64,000 nucleotides of DNA. It comes from an uncultured Bacteroides sp. Its GTDB lineage: Bacteria > Bacteroidota > Bacteroidia > Bacteroidales > UBA932. Positions 8,755 to 17,464 of this stretch are shown here, one piece after another (within the stretch, counting starts at the first letter, position 1; each line of letters begins with the position of its first letter). The notes under the pieces were generated by a model. It worked only from the letters and a program-made list of their open reading frames with translations. It did no database searches and had not been told where the DNA came from. Position numbers and translations under genes: made by a program. The DNA lies in contig CAMCGB010000005.1 of the NCBI GenBank assembly GCA_945874355.1, forward strand, positions 1 through 64,000, read 5' to 3'.

Positions 8755-10770
8755 ATGAGAAAGTTTACAGTAATTATGCTTCCTGTACTGATGATGGCCG
8801 CATGCTGCGGACCCGAGCAGGAGAAGGTACCTGCAATTGATATGTCCTATATGGACCTCAGTGTGAAGCCCGGAGACGACTTCTATAGATATGCCAACGG
8901 AGGATGGATCAAGAACAACCCCCTGAAGCCCGAATACGCCCGCTTCGGCTCTTTCGACCAATTGAGGGAGAACAATGTCGAGAGGCTCAACGCCCTCTTC
9001 AGCGAGATGTCCGGAATGAATCCCAAGCAGGGAACCACGGACCAGAAGATTGTGGACCTGTACAAGCAGGGACTCGACTCCACCCGCCTCAACTCCGAAG
9101 GCGGCGCTCCGCTTAAGAAGTATCTGGACCGCATCTATTCAAGTGCCGACAAGAAGGCCCTGAGCGAAACCCTTGCCTATCTGAGTTCTTTCGGCGAGGG
9201 AGGCCTGTTCTCGCTTGGAGTAGATGCCGACCTGATGGACAGCGGCACCCAGGTTCTGTACCTTGCCCAGGGAGGGCTCGGAATGGGAGACAGGGACTAC
9301 TATGTGGATTCCCAGAACGCAGGCCTGCACGAAGGCTACCGTGCCATGCTTGAAAAGCTGTTTGCCCTGAGCGGACTTGACAATCCGGCCCAAAGGAGCA
9401 GGAATGCCCTTGAGGTGGAGGACGCGCTTGCCGCCGCCTCCTGGACCAGCGTCCAGAACAGGGACTACACCAAGCAGTATAACCCTATGAGCACCAAAGA
9501 GTTCGAGGCAGCCTACAGCGGCTTCGACTTCGCCACCTTCTTCTCCGCCCTGGGCATCGCTCCCCAGGAGAAAATCATCGTCCAGCAGCCTTCGTTCTTC
9601 GAAGCTATGAACGCATTCTACGCTCAGACAGATCTCGAAAAGCTGCAGGACTATCTTGCCGGACAGCTCATCCAGAACGCCTGCAACGCCCTGTCTGACG
9701 ATTACTACAACGCTCACTTCGACTTCTTCAGCACAGCAATGAGCGGAGTCACTGAGCACAAGCCCAGGTGGAAGAGAGCTATGAGCGTGCCCAACAGCCT
9801 GCTTGGAGAGGCAGTGGGACAGATGTACGTGAAGAAGTACTTCCCCGAGTCTTACAAGAACCAGGTGCTCGACATAGTAAAGCACCTGCAAATCTCTCTT
9901 GGTGAGCATATTGACAGCCTTGAATGGATGACTCCCGAGACCAAGAAGTACGCCAGAAAGAAGCTCGAGGGATTCACCGTGAAGATAGGCTATCCCGACA
10001 AATGGAAGGATTACTCAAGCCTCGTGGTTGACCCCGCAAAGAGCTATTACGACAACCTGGCCGAAGCAGGAAGATGGTATGTGGCAGAGAACCTCTCAAA
10101 GATGGGCAAGCCCACCGACCGCAGCGAATGGGGAATGACACCCCAGACCGTAAACGCATACTACAACCCCACCACCAACGAGATCTGCTTCCCCGCAGCC
10201 ATACTCCAGCCGCCTTTCTTCAATGCTGACGCAGACGAAAGTGTCAACTACGGCGCCATCGGAGTGGTGATAGGCCACGAGATGACCCACGGATTCGACG
10301 ACCAGGGAAGACTCTTCGACGTCAACGGCAATATGAACAACTGGTGGAGCGCCGAGGACGAAGAGCAGTTCAAACAGAAGACCGCAGTGCTCGTGAACCA
10401 GTACTCCGAAGTGGAAATCCTCCCCGGCGTACACGCCAATGGAGAGCTTTCGCTGGGCGAGAACATCGCAGACCACGGCGGAGTCAGCGTAGCATACACC
10501 GCTCTGCACAACGCCCTCAAGGGTAAGGATGTAGCTCCTATAGACGGACTTACCTCAGACCAGCGCTTCTTCATCGCCTACGCCCACGTATGGGCCCAGA
10601 ACGCAACTGACGAGGAGAAGGCCAGACTCACCAAGCTCGACGTACACTCTCTGGCAGAGAACAGGGTCAATGTGACACTAAAGAACTTCCCCGCATTCTT
10701 TGAGGCCTTCGGCATCAAGGAGGGAGATCCTATGTTCCGTCCCGAGAGCGAAAGGGTTTCTATCTGGTAG
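8755..10770 (+). CDS. pepO: M13-family metallopeptidase (neprilysin-like lipoprotein)
   Basis: A 671-residue zinc endopeptidase of the neprilysin/PepO family, usual full length. The N-terminus has a lipobox ending in AAC, so it is probably lipid-anchored. The catalytic domain is C-terminal: HEMTH (His508, Glu509, His512) and the third zinc ligand Glu569 in GENIADHGG. The N-terminal half contains the family signature around DFYRYANGGW. It should degrade peptides in the periplasm or at the cell surface. The start lies 25 bases behind the shared divergent promoter. The permease gene follows after 6 bases, so the two may be one transcript. Confidence 0.9.
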   Translation: MRKFTVIMLPVLMMAACCGPEQEKVPAIDMSYMDLSVKPGDDFYRYANGGWIKNNPLKPEYARFGSFDQLRENNVERLNALFSEMSGMNPKQGTTDQKIVDLYKQGLDSTRLNSEGGAPLKKYLDRIYSSADKKALSETLAYLSSFGEGGLFSLGVDADLMDSGTQVLYLAQGGLGMGDRDYYVDSQNAGLHEGYRAMLEKLFALSGLDNPAQRSRNALEVEDALAAASWTSVQNRDYTKQYNPMSTKEFEAAYSGFDFATFFSALGIAPQEKIIVQQPSFFEAMNAFYAQTDLEKLQDYLAGQLIQNACNALSDDYYNAHFDFFSTAMSGVTEHKPRWKRAMSVPNSLLGEAVGQMYVKKYFPESYKNQVLDIVKHLQISLGEHIDSLEWMTPETKKYARKKLEGFTVKIGYPDKWKDYSSLVVDPAKSYYDNLAEAGRWYVAENLSKMGKPTDRSEWGMTPQTVNAYYNPTTNEICFPAAILQPPFFNADADESVNYGAIGVVIGHEMTHGFDDQGRLFDVNGNMNNWWSAEDEEQFKQKTAVLVNQYSEVEILPGVHANGELSLGENIADHGGVSVAYTALHNALKGKDVAPIDGLTSDQRFFIAYAHVWAQNATDEEKARLTKLDVHSLAENRVNVTLKNFPAFFEAFGIKEGDPMFRPESERVSIW

Positions 10771-10776
10771 CCGGGT

Positions 10777-11967
10777 ATGTCTGCCGGAAGACTGATTGCC
10801 TCACGGCTGGAATTCAAAGCAAAGATGGCTGTCGCTTCGATAGCCATCTCTTTCTTTGTCATCATCATAGCCGTGGCCGTCACCCAGGGCTTCCGCAGCG
10901 GAATCCGCACCCAGATACGCGACTTCACGGGAGACATTGTGCTCCGCCCCCAATGGACATCCTCCACTGCCGGAGCAGATCAGAGCATACTCAAGGATCC
11001 TTGCTATCTTCCTGATATTCTCGCACTTGAAGAAGTCGAAGGGGTTCAGGCCACTATCCTTCGCGCAGGCATAGTAAAGGGAGGGGAATCCATCTACGGA
11101 GCCCTTTTCAAGGCTGTCTGCGGAGAGCAGGAACTGTCAGCGGGAGGAGCTGCGATAGGCCGTTCCCTTGCCCGGCGTGAAAAGCTGGAAGAAGGCGACA
11201 AATTCAACTGCTACTTCGTCTCCGAAGGCTCCGGCGGAGTAAAAGTGAGGCGCTTCACGGTAGAGTCGATATACGACGATTCCCTTGCAGGAGTGTCTCT
11301 TGGAGAGGGGCAGAGCCTGATTATGCTCAACGAGGCGGACCTTCGCAGGATCAACCGTTGGGACGAGAGCCTTGCAAGCGGACTGGAAATCACCCTGAAG
11401 GACAAATACAGCGACCGGCAGCAAAGCATCAAGGCGGCAAGGAAAATAGGGGAAATCATCCTGCTCTCCGGCTGCAGCGAGCAGGAAATGGCCTCAAGCA
11501 TAGCCAGTTGCGAGGATTACTCGCAGATTTACGACTGGCTTGACCTGATAAGCTACAATGTCTATGCTATACTCTTTCTGATGATAGCCGTTGCCGGCTT
11601 CAATATGATTTCAGGAGTGCTGATAATGCTCTTCCGCAACATCTCCACCATTGGCCTTCTGAAAGCTCTGGGAATGAAAGACAGAAACGTGGCGGGAGTG
11701 TTCCTGCGCATCAGCGCCAGGGCTGTCGTACGGGGCCTTGTCATAGGCAATCTTGCCGCCTTTGCCCTGTGCTTCATCCAGAAATGGACCCACATCATAA
11801 AGCTCAACCCTGCAAACTACTACCTCTCGTATGTCCCTATTGACCTCAACATCAAAGGCATATTGGCTGCCGATGCGTGCGCGTTCATCTTGATTCTGCT
11901 CCTGACCCTGATTCCCTGCCTGTTCATCTCGAAGGTCGATCCCGCGCAGAGCGTCAAGGCCGAGTAG
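10777..11967 (+). CDS. ABC transporter permease, FtsX/LolE-like
   Basis: A 396-residue protein with a first membrane segment at about residues 20-42, a large periplasmic domain (about 45-255), and three further membrane segments near 262-290, 315-335 and 365-390. This is the type VII (MacB/LolE/FtsX) topology. The order matches lipoprotein-release permeases, in which periplasmic domains couple ATP use to substrate extraction; the ATPase partner is not next to it in this window. It follows the M13 peptidase gene by 6 bases. Its 3' end overlaps the convergent TPR gene by 14 bases. Substrate unknown; LolCE-type lipoprotein sorting is the closest guess. Confidence 0.7.
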   Translation: MSAGRLIASRLEFKAKMAVASIAISFFVIIIAVAVTQGFRSGIRTQIRDFTGDIVLRPQWTSSTAGADQSILKDPCYLPDILALEEVEGVQATILRAGIVKGGESIYGALFKAVCGEQELSAGGAAIGRSLARREKLEEGDKFNCYFVSEGSGGVKVRRFTVESIYDDSLAGVSLGEGQSLIMLNEADLRRINRWDESLASGLEITLKDKYSDRQQSIKAARKIGEIILLSGCSEQEMASSIASCEDYSQIYDWLDLISYNVYAILFLMIAVAGFNMISGVLIMLFRNISTIGLLKALGMKDRNVAGVFLRISARAVVRGLVIGNLAAFALCFIQKWTHIIKLNPANYYLSYVPIDLNIKGILAADACAFILILLLTLIPCLFISKVDPAQSVKAE

Positions 11968-12802
11968 AAGCGGCTTTGCGGCGGTTTATGAGGCGGATGT
12001 TGTTCAGGGCCGCATAGTCCTGGGGATCAAGCTTCAAGGCCTTCTTATAGTACTTGAGGGCCTTTTTGTCGTTCTTTTCGGCCACCTGCCAGTACGATCC
12101 GATGTTGTCGAGGAAAACCGGATTCTTGGGATAAAGCTTGTTCATCTTCTCGCTCAAGGCGAGGAAATAGCGGTACGAAGAGGGGCTTCCGACCTGGAAG
12201 AAAGTATAGCAGAACTCCCCTATGCACTGGCAGAAGACCTCGTCCCTATCCTCAGGAAGAGCCTCATTGTCCAAAGTCCAGTCAGCACCCTTATTCTTCA
12301 CGAAAGAGTCGATAAGCTCGTTCACCAGTTCGTAGCTCAGATCGGGACAGTCCTTCTCGTAGGAGAGCATAGCCGTAATCTTATCGAAATGGTAGCGCAG
12401 CTCCAAAGGCTTCAGGATAAATGCCTTGTCGATGGCAGTCAGGCAGGAGGCGAAAAGCGAATCCACAAACACATCCTCCTGGAAATAGTTCACATCCCTG
12501 CCCGTGGAGTCCTTGAGCGTGAGCACCGGCTTCTGTCCGAGATAACGCTCGGAGTTCTTCGGCTGGATTTCAGTGCTCCGGGACTTGGCGAAGCAATAGT
12601 TGAAGCGGGCTTCGTAGGCGCGCGCATCGTCGGGGCAGGCGGCAATCCAGTTGTCGACTATGGTCTGTACTCCGACCCCGGCAACGCCCGCATTGCGTAT
12701 CTGGCGCTGATATTTTGCGAGGTAATCGTCCCCTGCACTCTGGGCGAGGAGCATGGCGCAGCTCAAAGCGGCAAAGAAAGTGATGATAAGTCTTGTCTTC
12801 AT
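11954..12802 (-). CDS. Exported TPR-containing protein
   Basis: A 282-residue protein with a signal peptide (about residues 1-20, ending near LAQS). Tetratricopeptide-like repeats are clear at the C-terminus (about 215-270, ALKYYKKALKLDPQDYAALNNI). The middle is helical but not recognisable. It is probably a periplasmic scaffold or binding protein; no enzymatic motif is seen. The ATG at 12802 overlaps the stop of the rsmF-like gene by 4 bases (ATGA), which suggests translational coupling in a three-gene minus-strand operon. Confidence 0.65.
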   Translation of the reverse strand: MKTRLIITFFAALSCAMLLAQSAGDDYLAKYQRQIRNAGVAGVGVQTIVDNWIAACPDDARAYEARFNYCFAKSRSTEIQPKNSERYLGQKPVLTLKDSTGRDVNYFQEDVFVDSLFASCLTAIDKAFILKPLELRYHFDKITAMLSYEKDCPDLSYELVNELIDSFVKNKGADWTLDNEALPEDRDEVFCQCIGEFCYTFFQVGSPSSYRYFLALSEKMNKLYPKNPVFLDNIGSYWQVAEKNDKKALKYYKKALKLDPQDYAALNNIRLINRRKAASTRP

Positions 12803-13923
12803 TCTACATCCATCAATATTCGTCTTGACATAGGCAGCAGGTTGTTGCACCTGCGGCCAAGATTCTTCACAAAACCGAGAGGCACTCCGCGGTAGGTCAC
12901 GGCAAGATAGCCCAGCGGAGCGTCAGGCAGCTGGAGAGAGTCCCTGTGAAGGTAGCGAAGGGCTGTCTTTTTATCCAGCTCCACCTCCGGGTATTCGTGG
13001 GAGTACTTGATACTCAGCGCCCAATCCGGGTCCGTAGGCTTGCTTTCAAGCGGGAAGCGGCGCGGTGACAGGGTCTGAAGCCCCGCGGCTTTGCGAGCCC
13101 TACTGTCTTCAGCGGTTTTGCGCATCGCACCCACCCACTGGCCTTCACCCGGGACCTCTCCCGCGCGAAGAAGACTTCCGCACTCCGTCAGGGCGACCCC
13201 GCTCTGCGGGAACTCGTCCTGTGGAGCAAGTATCTCCGCACCCAGACTCTCACTAGCCCAAAGCAGTATCTCGTCATTTTCGCAGCGCTCGTAGGTGCAG
13301 GTGCTGTACACCATCACTCCCCCTGATTTCAGGCTCGGCCACACATCCGAAAGTATTCTTTTCTGGCGGGCGGCGCAGAGCTTCACCACATCCTCGCTCC
13401 ACTCCTTGCGCGCCCTGGGGTCCTTGCGGAACATCCCTTCCCCGCTGCACGGAGCATCGCAGACTATGATGTCGAAATACGCTCCAAGAGAAGCAAAGGC
13501 CTTGGGATCCACGCTGGTAGCCAGCACGTTAGGGTCACCCCAGCGGGCAATATTATCGCGCAGCACAGAGGCCCTGTCCTTCATCACCTCGTTGCTCACA
13601 AGAGTGAAATCATCCCCGAAACGCTCCCGCAGCGAGGCGCTCAAGTCTGTGGTCTTCCCTCCCGGCGCAGCGCACAGGTCAAGCACGCGCACCCCGGGGC
13701 CGAACTGCTCGAGAGCCTTGCGGAAAACGTGGCCCACATACATCGCAGAGCTGTCCTGCACATAGTAGCAGCCTGCGTGGAAAAGGGGATGCAGGGTAAA
13801 CACAGGCCTCTCCCTGAGGATGTAACCATACTCAGACCAAGGCACCCTCTGAGCCCCCTCCAGAATGGGAAGAGAGGAAGAAGGAGTCTTGAAAGGATTG
13901 AGCCTGACTGAAACCGGAAGCAT
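12799..13923 (-). CDS. rsmF: RsmF-like 16S rRNA cytosine-C5 methyltransferase
   Basis: A 374-residue SAM-dependent NOL1/NOP2/Sun methylase. SAM-binding motif LCAAPGGKTTD (about residues 82-92), motif IV DAPCSGEGMFRKD (about 155-167) and motif VI YSTCTYERCEND carry the two catalytic Cys residues. The C-terminal PUA-like domain (about 285-374) is present. Relatives usually have some 25-30 more residues before the PVSVRLNP motif. Here the ATG lies immediately before it and an in-frame stop occurs six codons upstream, so the N-terminal helix is absent. The ATG shares one base with the preceding gene's stop (TGATG). Confidence 0.8.
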   Translation of the reverse strand: MLPVSVRLNPFKTPSSSLPILEGAQRVPWSEYGYILRERPVFTLHPLFHAGCYYVQDSSAMYVGHVFRKALEQFGPGVRVLDLCAAPGGKTTDLSASLRERFGDDFTLVSNEVMKDRASVLRDNIARWGDPNVLATSVDPKAFASLGAYFDIIVCDAPCSGEGMFRKDPRARKEWSEDVVKLCAARQKRILSDVWPSLKSGGVMVYSTCTYERCENDEILLWASESLGAEILAPQDEFPQSGVALTECGSLLRAGEVPGEGQWVGAMRKTAEDSRARKAAGLQTLSPRRFPLESKPTDPDWALSIKYSHEYPEVELDKKTALRYLHRDSLQLPDAPLGYLAVTYRGVPLGFVKNLGRRCNNLLPMSRRILMDVE

Positions 13924-14363
13924 CAGAATTTCATATCTTTAGGCATCTGGGGCATACGGCCCTCGGAGATGTCGACCAGAGTGTCCACAGCCTTGTCGAG
14001 GGCAGACTGGATCTTGCCGGAGAGCATGGACTTCATTATAAAATTCAGGTTGGCGTCTGCCACGATGCTGAACTCCGTCTTGCCGGGGATGGCGCTGCGC
14101 TCGAAATGCAGGGCGGCCACGAACTCCACCGGCGACTGGGTGCTGATGATGCGTATCAGGCTGTAGGGCTGCCTCTCGTCAATCTTGACCCCGATGGTAA
14201 AGCCCTGGACAGTGATGCTCAGGGAGTCGTAGTCAGCGTTGATTTCGGCCTGCATCCCGGCAGGAGCCAGACGGGAGAAGTTGCGCATATCGCAGAATGC
14301 CATATACAACTCTTCGGGACATTTGGACACGATTCCGGTCTTGCTTGTATAGTGAGCGGTCAT
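13923..14363 (-). CDS. SRPBCC/polyketide-cyclase-like small protein
   Basis: A 146-residue protein with the pattern of the START/SRPBCC helix-grip fold: an N-terminal strand and helix (SKCPEELYMAFCDMRNFSRL), a series of strands, and a long C-terminal helix (about 115-135). Bacteroidetes genomes often carry such a protein annotated only as SRPBCC family; ligand and role are unknown. It is the first gene of a minus-strand operon with the rsmF-like and TPR genes. The ATG at 14363 is preferred over the upstream TTG because the minus-strand -7 element lies 24 bases away. Confidence 0.55.
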   Translation of the reverse strand: MTAHYTSKTGIVSKCPEELYMAFCDMRNFSRLAPAGMQAEINADYDSLSITVQGFTIGVKIDERQPYSLIRIISTQSPVEFVAALHFERSAIPGKTEFSIVADANLNFIMKSMLSGKIQSALDKAVDTLVDISEGRMPQMPKDMKF

Positions 14364-14379
14364 ATTCAAATAGTTTTAT

Positions 14380-14395
14380 TAATTTTGCAAAGATA
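14380..14395. promoter_or_regulatory. Back-to-back divergent -7 elements, near-perfect palindrome
   Basis: TAATTTTGCAAAGATA consists of TAATTTTG for the plus strand (Nudix gene, ATG 20 bases downstream) joined directly to the complement of TATCTTTG for the minus strand (SRPBCC gene, ATG 24 bases downstream). Both halves match TAnnTTTG exactly and share no bases. The two start codons are only 44 bases apart. Confidence 0.7.
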
Positions 14396-14407
14396 CGCAA
14401 AAATCCG

Positions 14408-15019
14408 ATGCATAAGATATATTTCGAAAAACGCTGCATCATCATCTGTTCCCCACAGGACCAGAGACTTGCAGACCCCAACTCAGTAGAGTTCCACATA
14501 GGGGAAAACATCAGCATACATACTTTGGTGGATATGTTCGAGGCTTCCGAGTCGCTGAGCAAAATATTCATCCCCACCGAGAACACCGAATGGATGTACC
14601 GCAGGGTTTGTGCCGAGTTCAAGGAGGTGGATGCCGCGGGCGGACTGGTTTCGAACCGCAGGGGCGACTACCTTTTGATAAAGCGGGGCGGACTCTGGGA
14701 CCTGCCCAAAGGCCACCGCGAGGAAGGTGAACTTTTGAGCGTCACGGCCCTTCGTGAAGTTATGGAGGAGACCGGGGTGGAGAGGCTGGAACTGGGCGAT
14801 CTGATCTGTGTCACGGACCACTGCTACCTCAGGGACGGAATCTGGCACCTGAAGCACACCTGGTGGTATGATATGCTCTACCCCGACCCCGTGGAACTGA
14901 CTCCTCAGAGGGAGGAAGACATCTCAAAAGCAGCCTGGGTAGCCCGTTCGAGCCTGCCTCCGTACATCAAAAACAGCTACCCTTCCATAATGGAAGTTTT
15001 CCGCGAAGCCAGAATCTGA
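14408..15019 (+). CDS. Nudix hydrolase
   Basis: A 203-residue protein with a poorly defined N-terminal domain (about 1-75) and a Nudix domain (about 76-195). The Nudix box runs from GHREEGELL through LREVMEETGV, containing the REVMEE metal-binding signature. Nudix enzymes hydrolyse nucleoside diphosphate-linked compounds; this one resembles uncharacterised Bacteroidetes proteins and its substrate is unknown. The start at ATG 14408 is set by the -7 element 20 bases upstream; an open frame continues further 5' but would run through the promoter. queA follows after 61 bases. Confidence 0.75.
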   Translation: MHKIYFEKRCIIICSPQDQRLADPNSVEFHIGENISIHTLVDMFEASESLSKIFIPTENTEWMYRRVCAEFKEVDAAGGLVSNRRGDYLLIKRGGLWDLPKGHREEGELLSVTALREVMEETGVERLELGDLICVTDHCYLRDGIWHLKHTWWYDMLYPDPVELTPQREEDISKAAWVARSSLPPYIKNSYPSIMEVFREARI

Positions 15020-15080
15020 GCCTGAAGTGAAACTTTTTGTCTCCTGCAGCCGTATAATAAAGAGTAATTACACTTTAGAG

Positions 15081-16154
15081 ATGAAACTTTCACAATTCAA
15101 CTTCGACCTTCCCCAAGACAGAATCGCCACCCGCCTCATGCCTGAGGTGGACGGGCACATACAGTGGCGCGACGAGTGCCGCCTGATGGTGCTTCACAAA
15201 AAAAGCGGCGAAATCGAGCACCGCAAATTCAAAGATATAGTGGAGTACTTCTCCAAGAGGGATCGTTTCGTGCTGAACGACACGAAGGTGCTTCCGGCCA
15301 AGCTTCTGGGCAAGAAAGAGAAGACCGGAGCCGACATTATGGTGTTCCTGCTCAGGGAGCTGAACAGGGAGCAGAGGCTCTGGGACGTGATTGTGGACCC
15401 CGCCCGCAAAATCAGGATAGGCAACAAGCTCTACTTCGGAGACGACGACAGTATGGTGGCCGAGGTGATCGACAACACCACCTCCAGAGGCAGGACCCTG
15501 CGCTTCCTTTATGACGGACCCTACGAGGAGTTCAAAGAGTCGCTGTTCGCCCTCGGAAAGACCCCTGTCCCCGAGTGGGTGAAAAAGGACCCCGATGAGC
15601 TGGACGCAGAGGAGTTCCAGACCATATTCGCGGCCCACGAGGGCGCCGTATCTGCCCCCGCCGCCGGCCTGCATTTCAGCAGGGAGCTGCTCAACAGGAT
15701 GATACTGAACGATATCGATAAAACTTTCATAACAGTTCATATGGGCATCGGACACTTCCGCAGTGTGGATGTGGAGGACCTCTCGAAGCACCGTATGGAC
15801 GGCGAAAGGATGATCATCACGGAGCAGGCGGCAGAGGAGATCAACAGCACCAAACGCGCCGGCCACAAGATTTGCGCCGTAGGAGTCACGGTGCTCAGGG
15901 CCCTGGAGACGAACGTCACCACCACCCGCGAGGTAAGGCCGGCAGATATGTGGACCAACAAGTTCATCTTCCCGCCCTACGACTTCAGCATCGCCGACTC
16001 TTTCGTATCGAACTTTCACCTCCCCCAGTCCACAATGCTTATGGCCCAGGCCGCATTCGGAGGCTTCGACAAGGTGATAGGTGCCTATGACACAGCCCTC
16101 GAACAGGGTTATATGTTCGGCCCTTACGGCGACGCCCTGCTGATTACCGACTGA
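15081..16154 (+). CDS. queA: tRNA preQ1(34) S-adenosylmethionine ribosyltransferase-isomerase
   Basis: A 357-residue QueA protein of normal length. It transfers and isomerises the ribose of S-adenosylmethionine onto preQ1-modified tRNA, making epoxyqueuosine. Family landmarks are the N-terminal FDLPQDRIA, FVLNDTKVLPAKL, SAPAAGLHFS, the HMGIGHF motif and the C-terminal NFHLPQSTMLM. The ATG at 15081 matches the family N-terminus; longer in-frame starts do not. It is a single gene between the Nudix gene and dprA, which has its own promoter. Confidence 0.95.
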   Translation: MKLSQFNFDLPQDRIATRLMPEVDGHIQWRDECRLMVLHKKSGEIEHRKFKDIVEYFSKRDRFVLNDTKVLPAKLLGKKEKTGADIMVFLLRELNREQRLWDVIVDPARKIRIGNKLYFGDDDSMVAEVIDNTTSRGRTLRFLYDGPYEEFKESLFALGKTPVPEWVKKDPDELDAEEFQTIFAAHEGAVSAPAAGLHFSRELLNRMILNDIDKTFITVHMGIGHFRSVDVEDLSKHRMDGERMIITEQAAEEINSTKRAGHKICAVGVTVLRALETNVTTTREVRPADMWTNKFIFPPYDFSIADSFVSNFHLPQSTMLMAQAAFGGFDKVIGAYDTALEQGYMFGPYGDALLITD

Positions 16155-16168
16155 CACCACGCTCCACT

Positions 16169-16200
16169 TTTGGAAATATCAATAAGGAAGACTACCTTTG
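16169..16200 (+). promoter_or_regulatory. Full -33/-7 promoter for dprA
   Basis: TTTG at 16169-16172, a 20-base spacer, and TACCTTTG at 16193-16200. Both elements and the spacing match the Bacteroides consensus. The dprA ATG is 21 bases downstream of the -7 element. This is one of the best complete promoters in the window. Confidence 0.8.
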
Positions 16201-16221
16201 TCCAAACTTGAATTGTGAAAA

Positions 16222-17439
16222 ATGGATAAAGGTAGTTTTCCCGTTGTATGCGCCATCGCGCTCAACTATGCTCTGGGCTCCTCACCCAGGCTTTCCTCCC
16301 TTCTGAGGGAGAATTTCAATTCGGCAGAAGAAGTATTCGCCCTCAAAGGCGAAGCGCGGCGTCTGCTCTTCCACAACCAGAGCGAGCTCCAGGTCCTTGG
16401 CGACAACAGCATCCTGAACAAGGCTCAAAAGGAATACGAGAGCCTGCGCGGGCAGGGAGTCAGCTTCCTCAGCATTTTCGATCCCGCCTACCCGCCTTTG
16501 CTGAAGGAGTGTCCAGACGCCCCGATACTTCTATATATCAGAAGCTCAAGCAGGCCGGAGGAGCTGTTCCGGGCCGACTGCTATATCTCCATTGTAGGCA
16601 CCCGCCAGATGGACCGCTACGGCAGGGACTGGACCCGCAGGATGGTATATGCTATATCGCGTTCAGCACAGAAGTGCGTGATAGTCAGCGGACTAGCCAT
16701 CGGAGCAGACATTACCGCCCACCTTGCGGCCCTGGAGTACGGACTTCCCACCATCGCAGTCAGCCCCGTCGGTATCGACACGGTCTATCCCTCTTCGCAC
16801 CGCAGATATGCAGAGACAATTGCCCGTTCTCCCCTCTCGGCCATAGTCACCGACTACCCCTGCGACACCATAGCCTACCCCGGAAATTTCCTCAGGCGCA
16901 ACCGCATAATTGCCGGCCTTGCGCACAGCACTATACTCATAGAGTCACGCCTGAGGGGCGGCGGAATGATGACCTGCAGGCTGGCCTCCAGCTACAACAG
17001 GCAGGTTTTCGCTCTGCCCGGAAGGCTGGACGACGCCCTGAGCCAGGGTTGCAACAGCTTGATAGATAAAAATATAGCCTATCCTATCTTCTCCATTGAC
17101 TCGCTTCTTGAGAACCTTGGGCTCAGCAGTGCCGACAAGAAGACCGGAGGCGCGCAGGCCCTGATCCAGGCTCTTGGATCCCTGGTCCAGCCCTCCGACA
17201 GCGACATCCTTTCCCTGTGCCTGAGAATAGTGGCCCAGGTCTGCGACTCCCCGGACTGCGACATAGAGACGCTCTGCGTCACGCTTGACATTCCTTACAG
17301 CACGGCCAGCAGCAGCGTGAAGCTCCTCGAGTGCGCTTCAATCCTGGAGCAGGACCTGCTGGGACGCCTCAGCATCAGGGAAGAGTTCTTCTGTCCGTCT
17401 TTAGCTAAGAAAATCCGCTCTTACCTCAAACGGATTTGA
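16222..17439 (+). CDS. dprA: DNA-processing protein DprA
   Basis: A 405-residue DprA/Smf protein. It loads RecA onto incoming single-stranded DNA during transformation. The Rossmann-like core is at about residues 110-305, with SIVGTRQMDRYG, the SGLAIGADITAH motif, PVGIDTVYPSSHR, and the FLRRNRIIAGL and ESRLRGGGMMT signatures. An N-terminal helical domain (1-80) and a C-terminal winged-helix-like domain (about 330-400) complete the usual layout. It has its own promoter; tatD follows after 25 bases with a promoter element in the gap. Confidence 0.93.
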   Translation: MDKGSFPVVCAIALNYALGSSPRLSSLLRENFNSAEEVFALKGEARRLLFHNQSELQVLGDNSILNKAQKEYESLRGQGVSFLSIFDPAYPPLLKECPDAPILLYIRSSSRPEELFRADCYISIVGTRQMDRYGRDWTRRMVYAISRSAQKCVIVSGLAIGADITAHLAALEYGLPTIAVSPVGIDTVYPSSHRRYAETIARSPLSAIVTDYPCDTIAYPGNFLRRNRIIAGLAHSTILIESRLRGGGMMTCRLASSYNRQVFALPGRLDDALSQGCNSLIDKNIAYPIFSIDSLLENLGLSSADKKTGGAQALIQALGSLVQPSDSDILSLCLRIVAQVCDSPDCDIETLCVTLDIPYSTASSSVKLLECASILEQDLLGRLSIREEFFCPSLAKKIRSYLKRI

Positions 17440-17450
17440 AGAGTTTTTCA

Positions 17451-17458
17451 TACCTTTG
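17451..17458 (+). promoter_or_regulatory. -7 element 6 bases from the tatD start
   Basis: TACCTTTG, an exact consensus, only 6 bases before ATG 17465. Transcription from it would begin at or a base or two before the start codon, giving a leaderless message. No -33 TTG is seen at the right spacing. Confidence 0.55.
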
Positions 17459-17464
17459 CATTAT

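Noticed and set aside
15090..16160. 356-codon minus-strand open frame opposite queA
   Set aside because: It mirrors the entire queA gene and has no independent motif; queA similarity is decisive.
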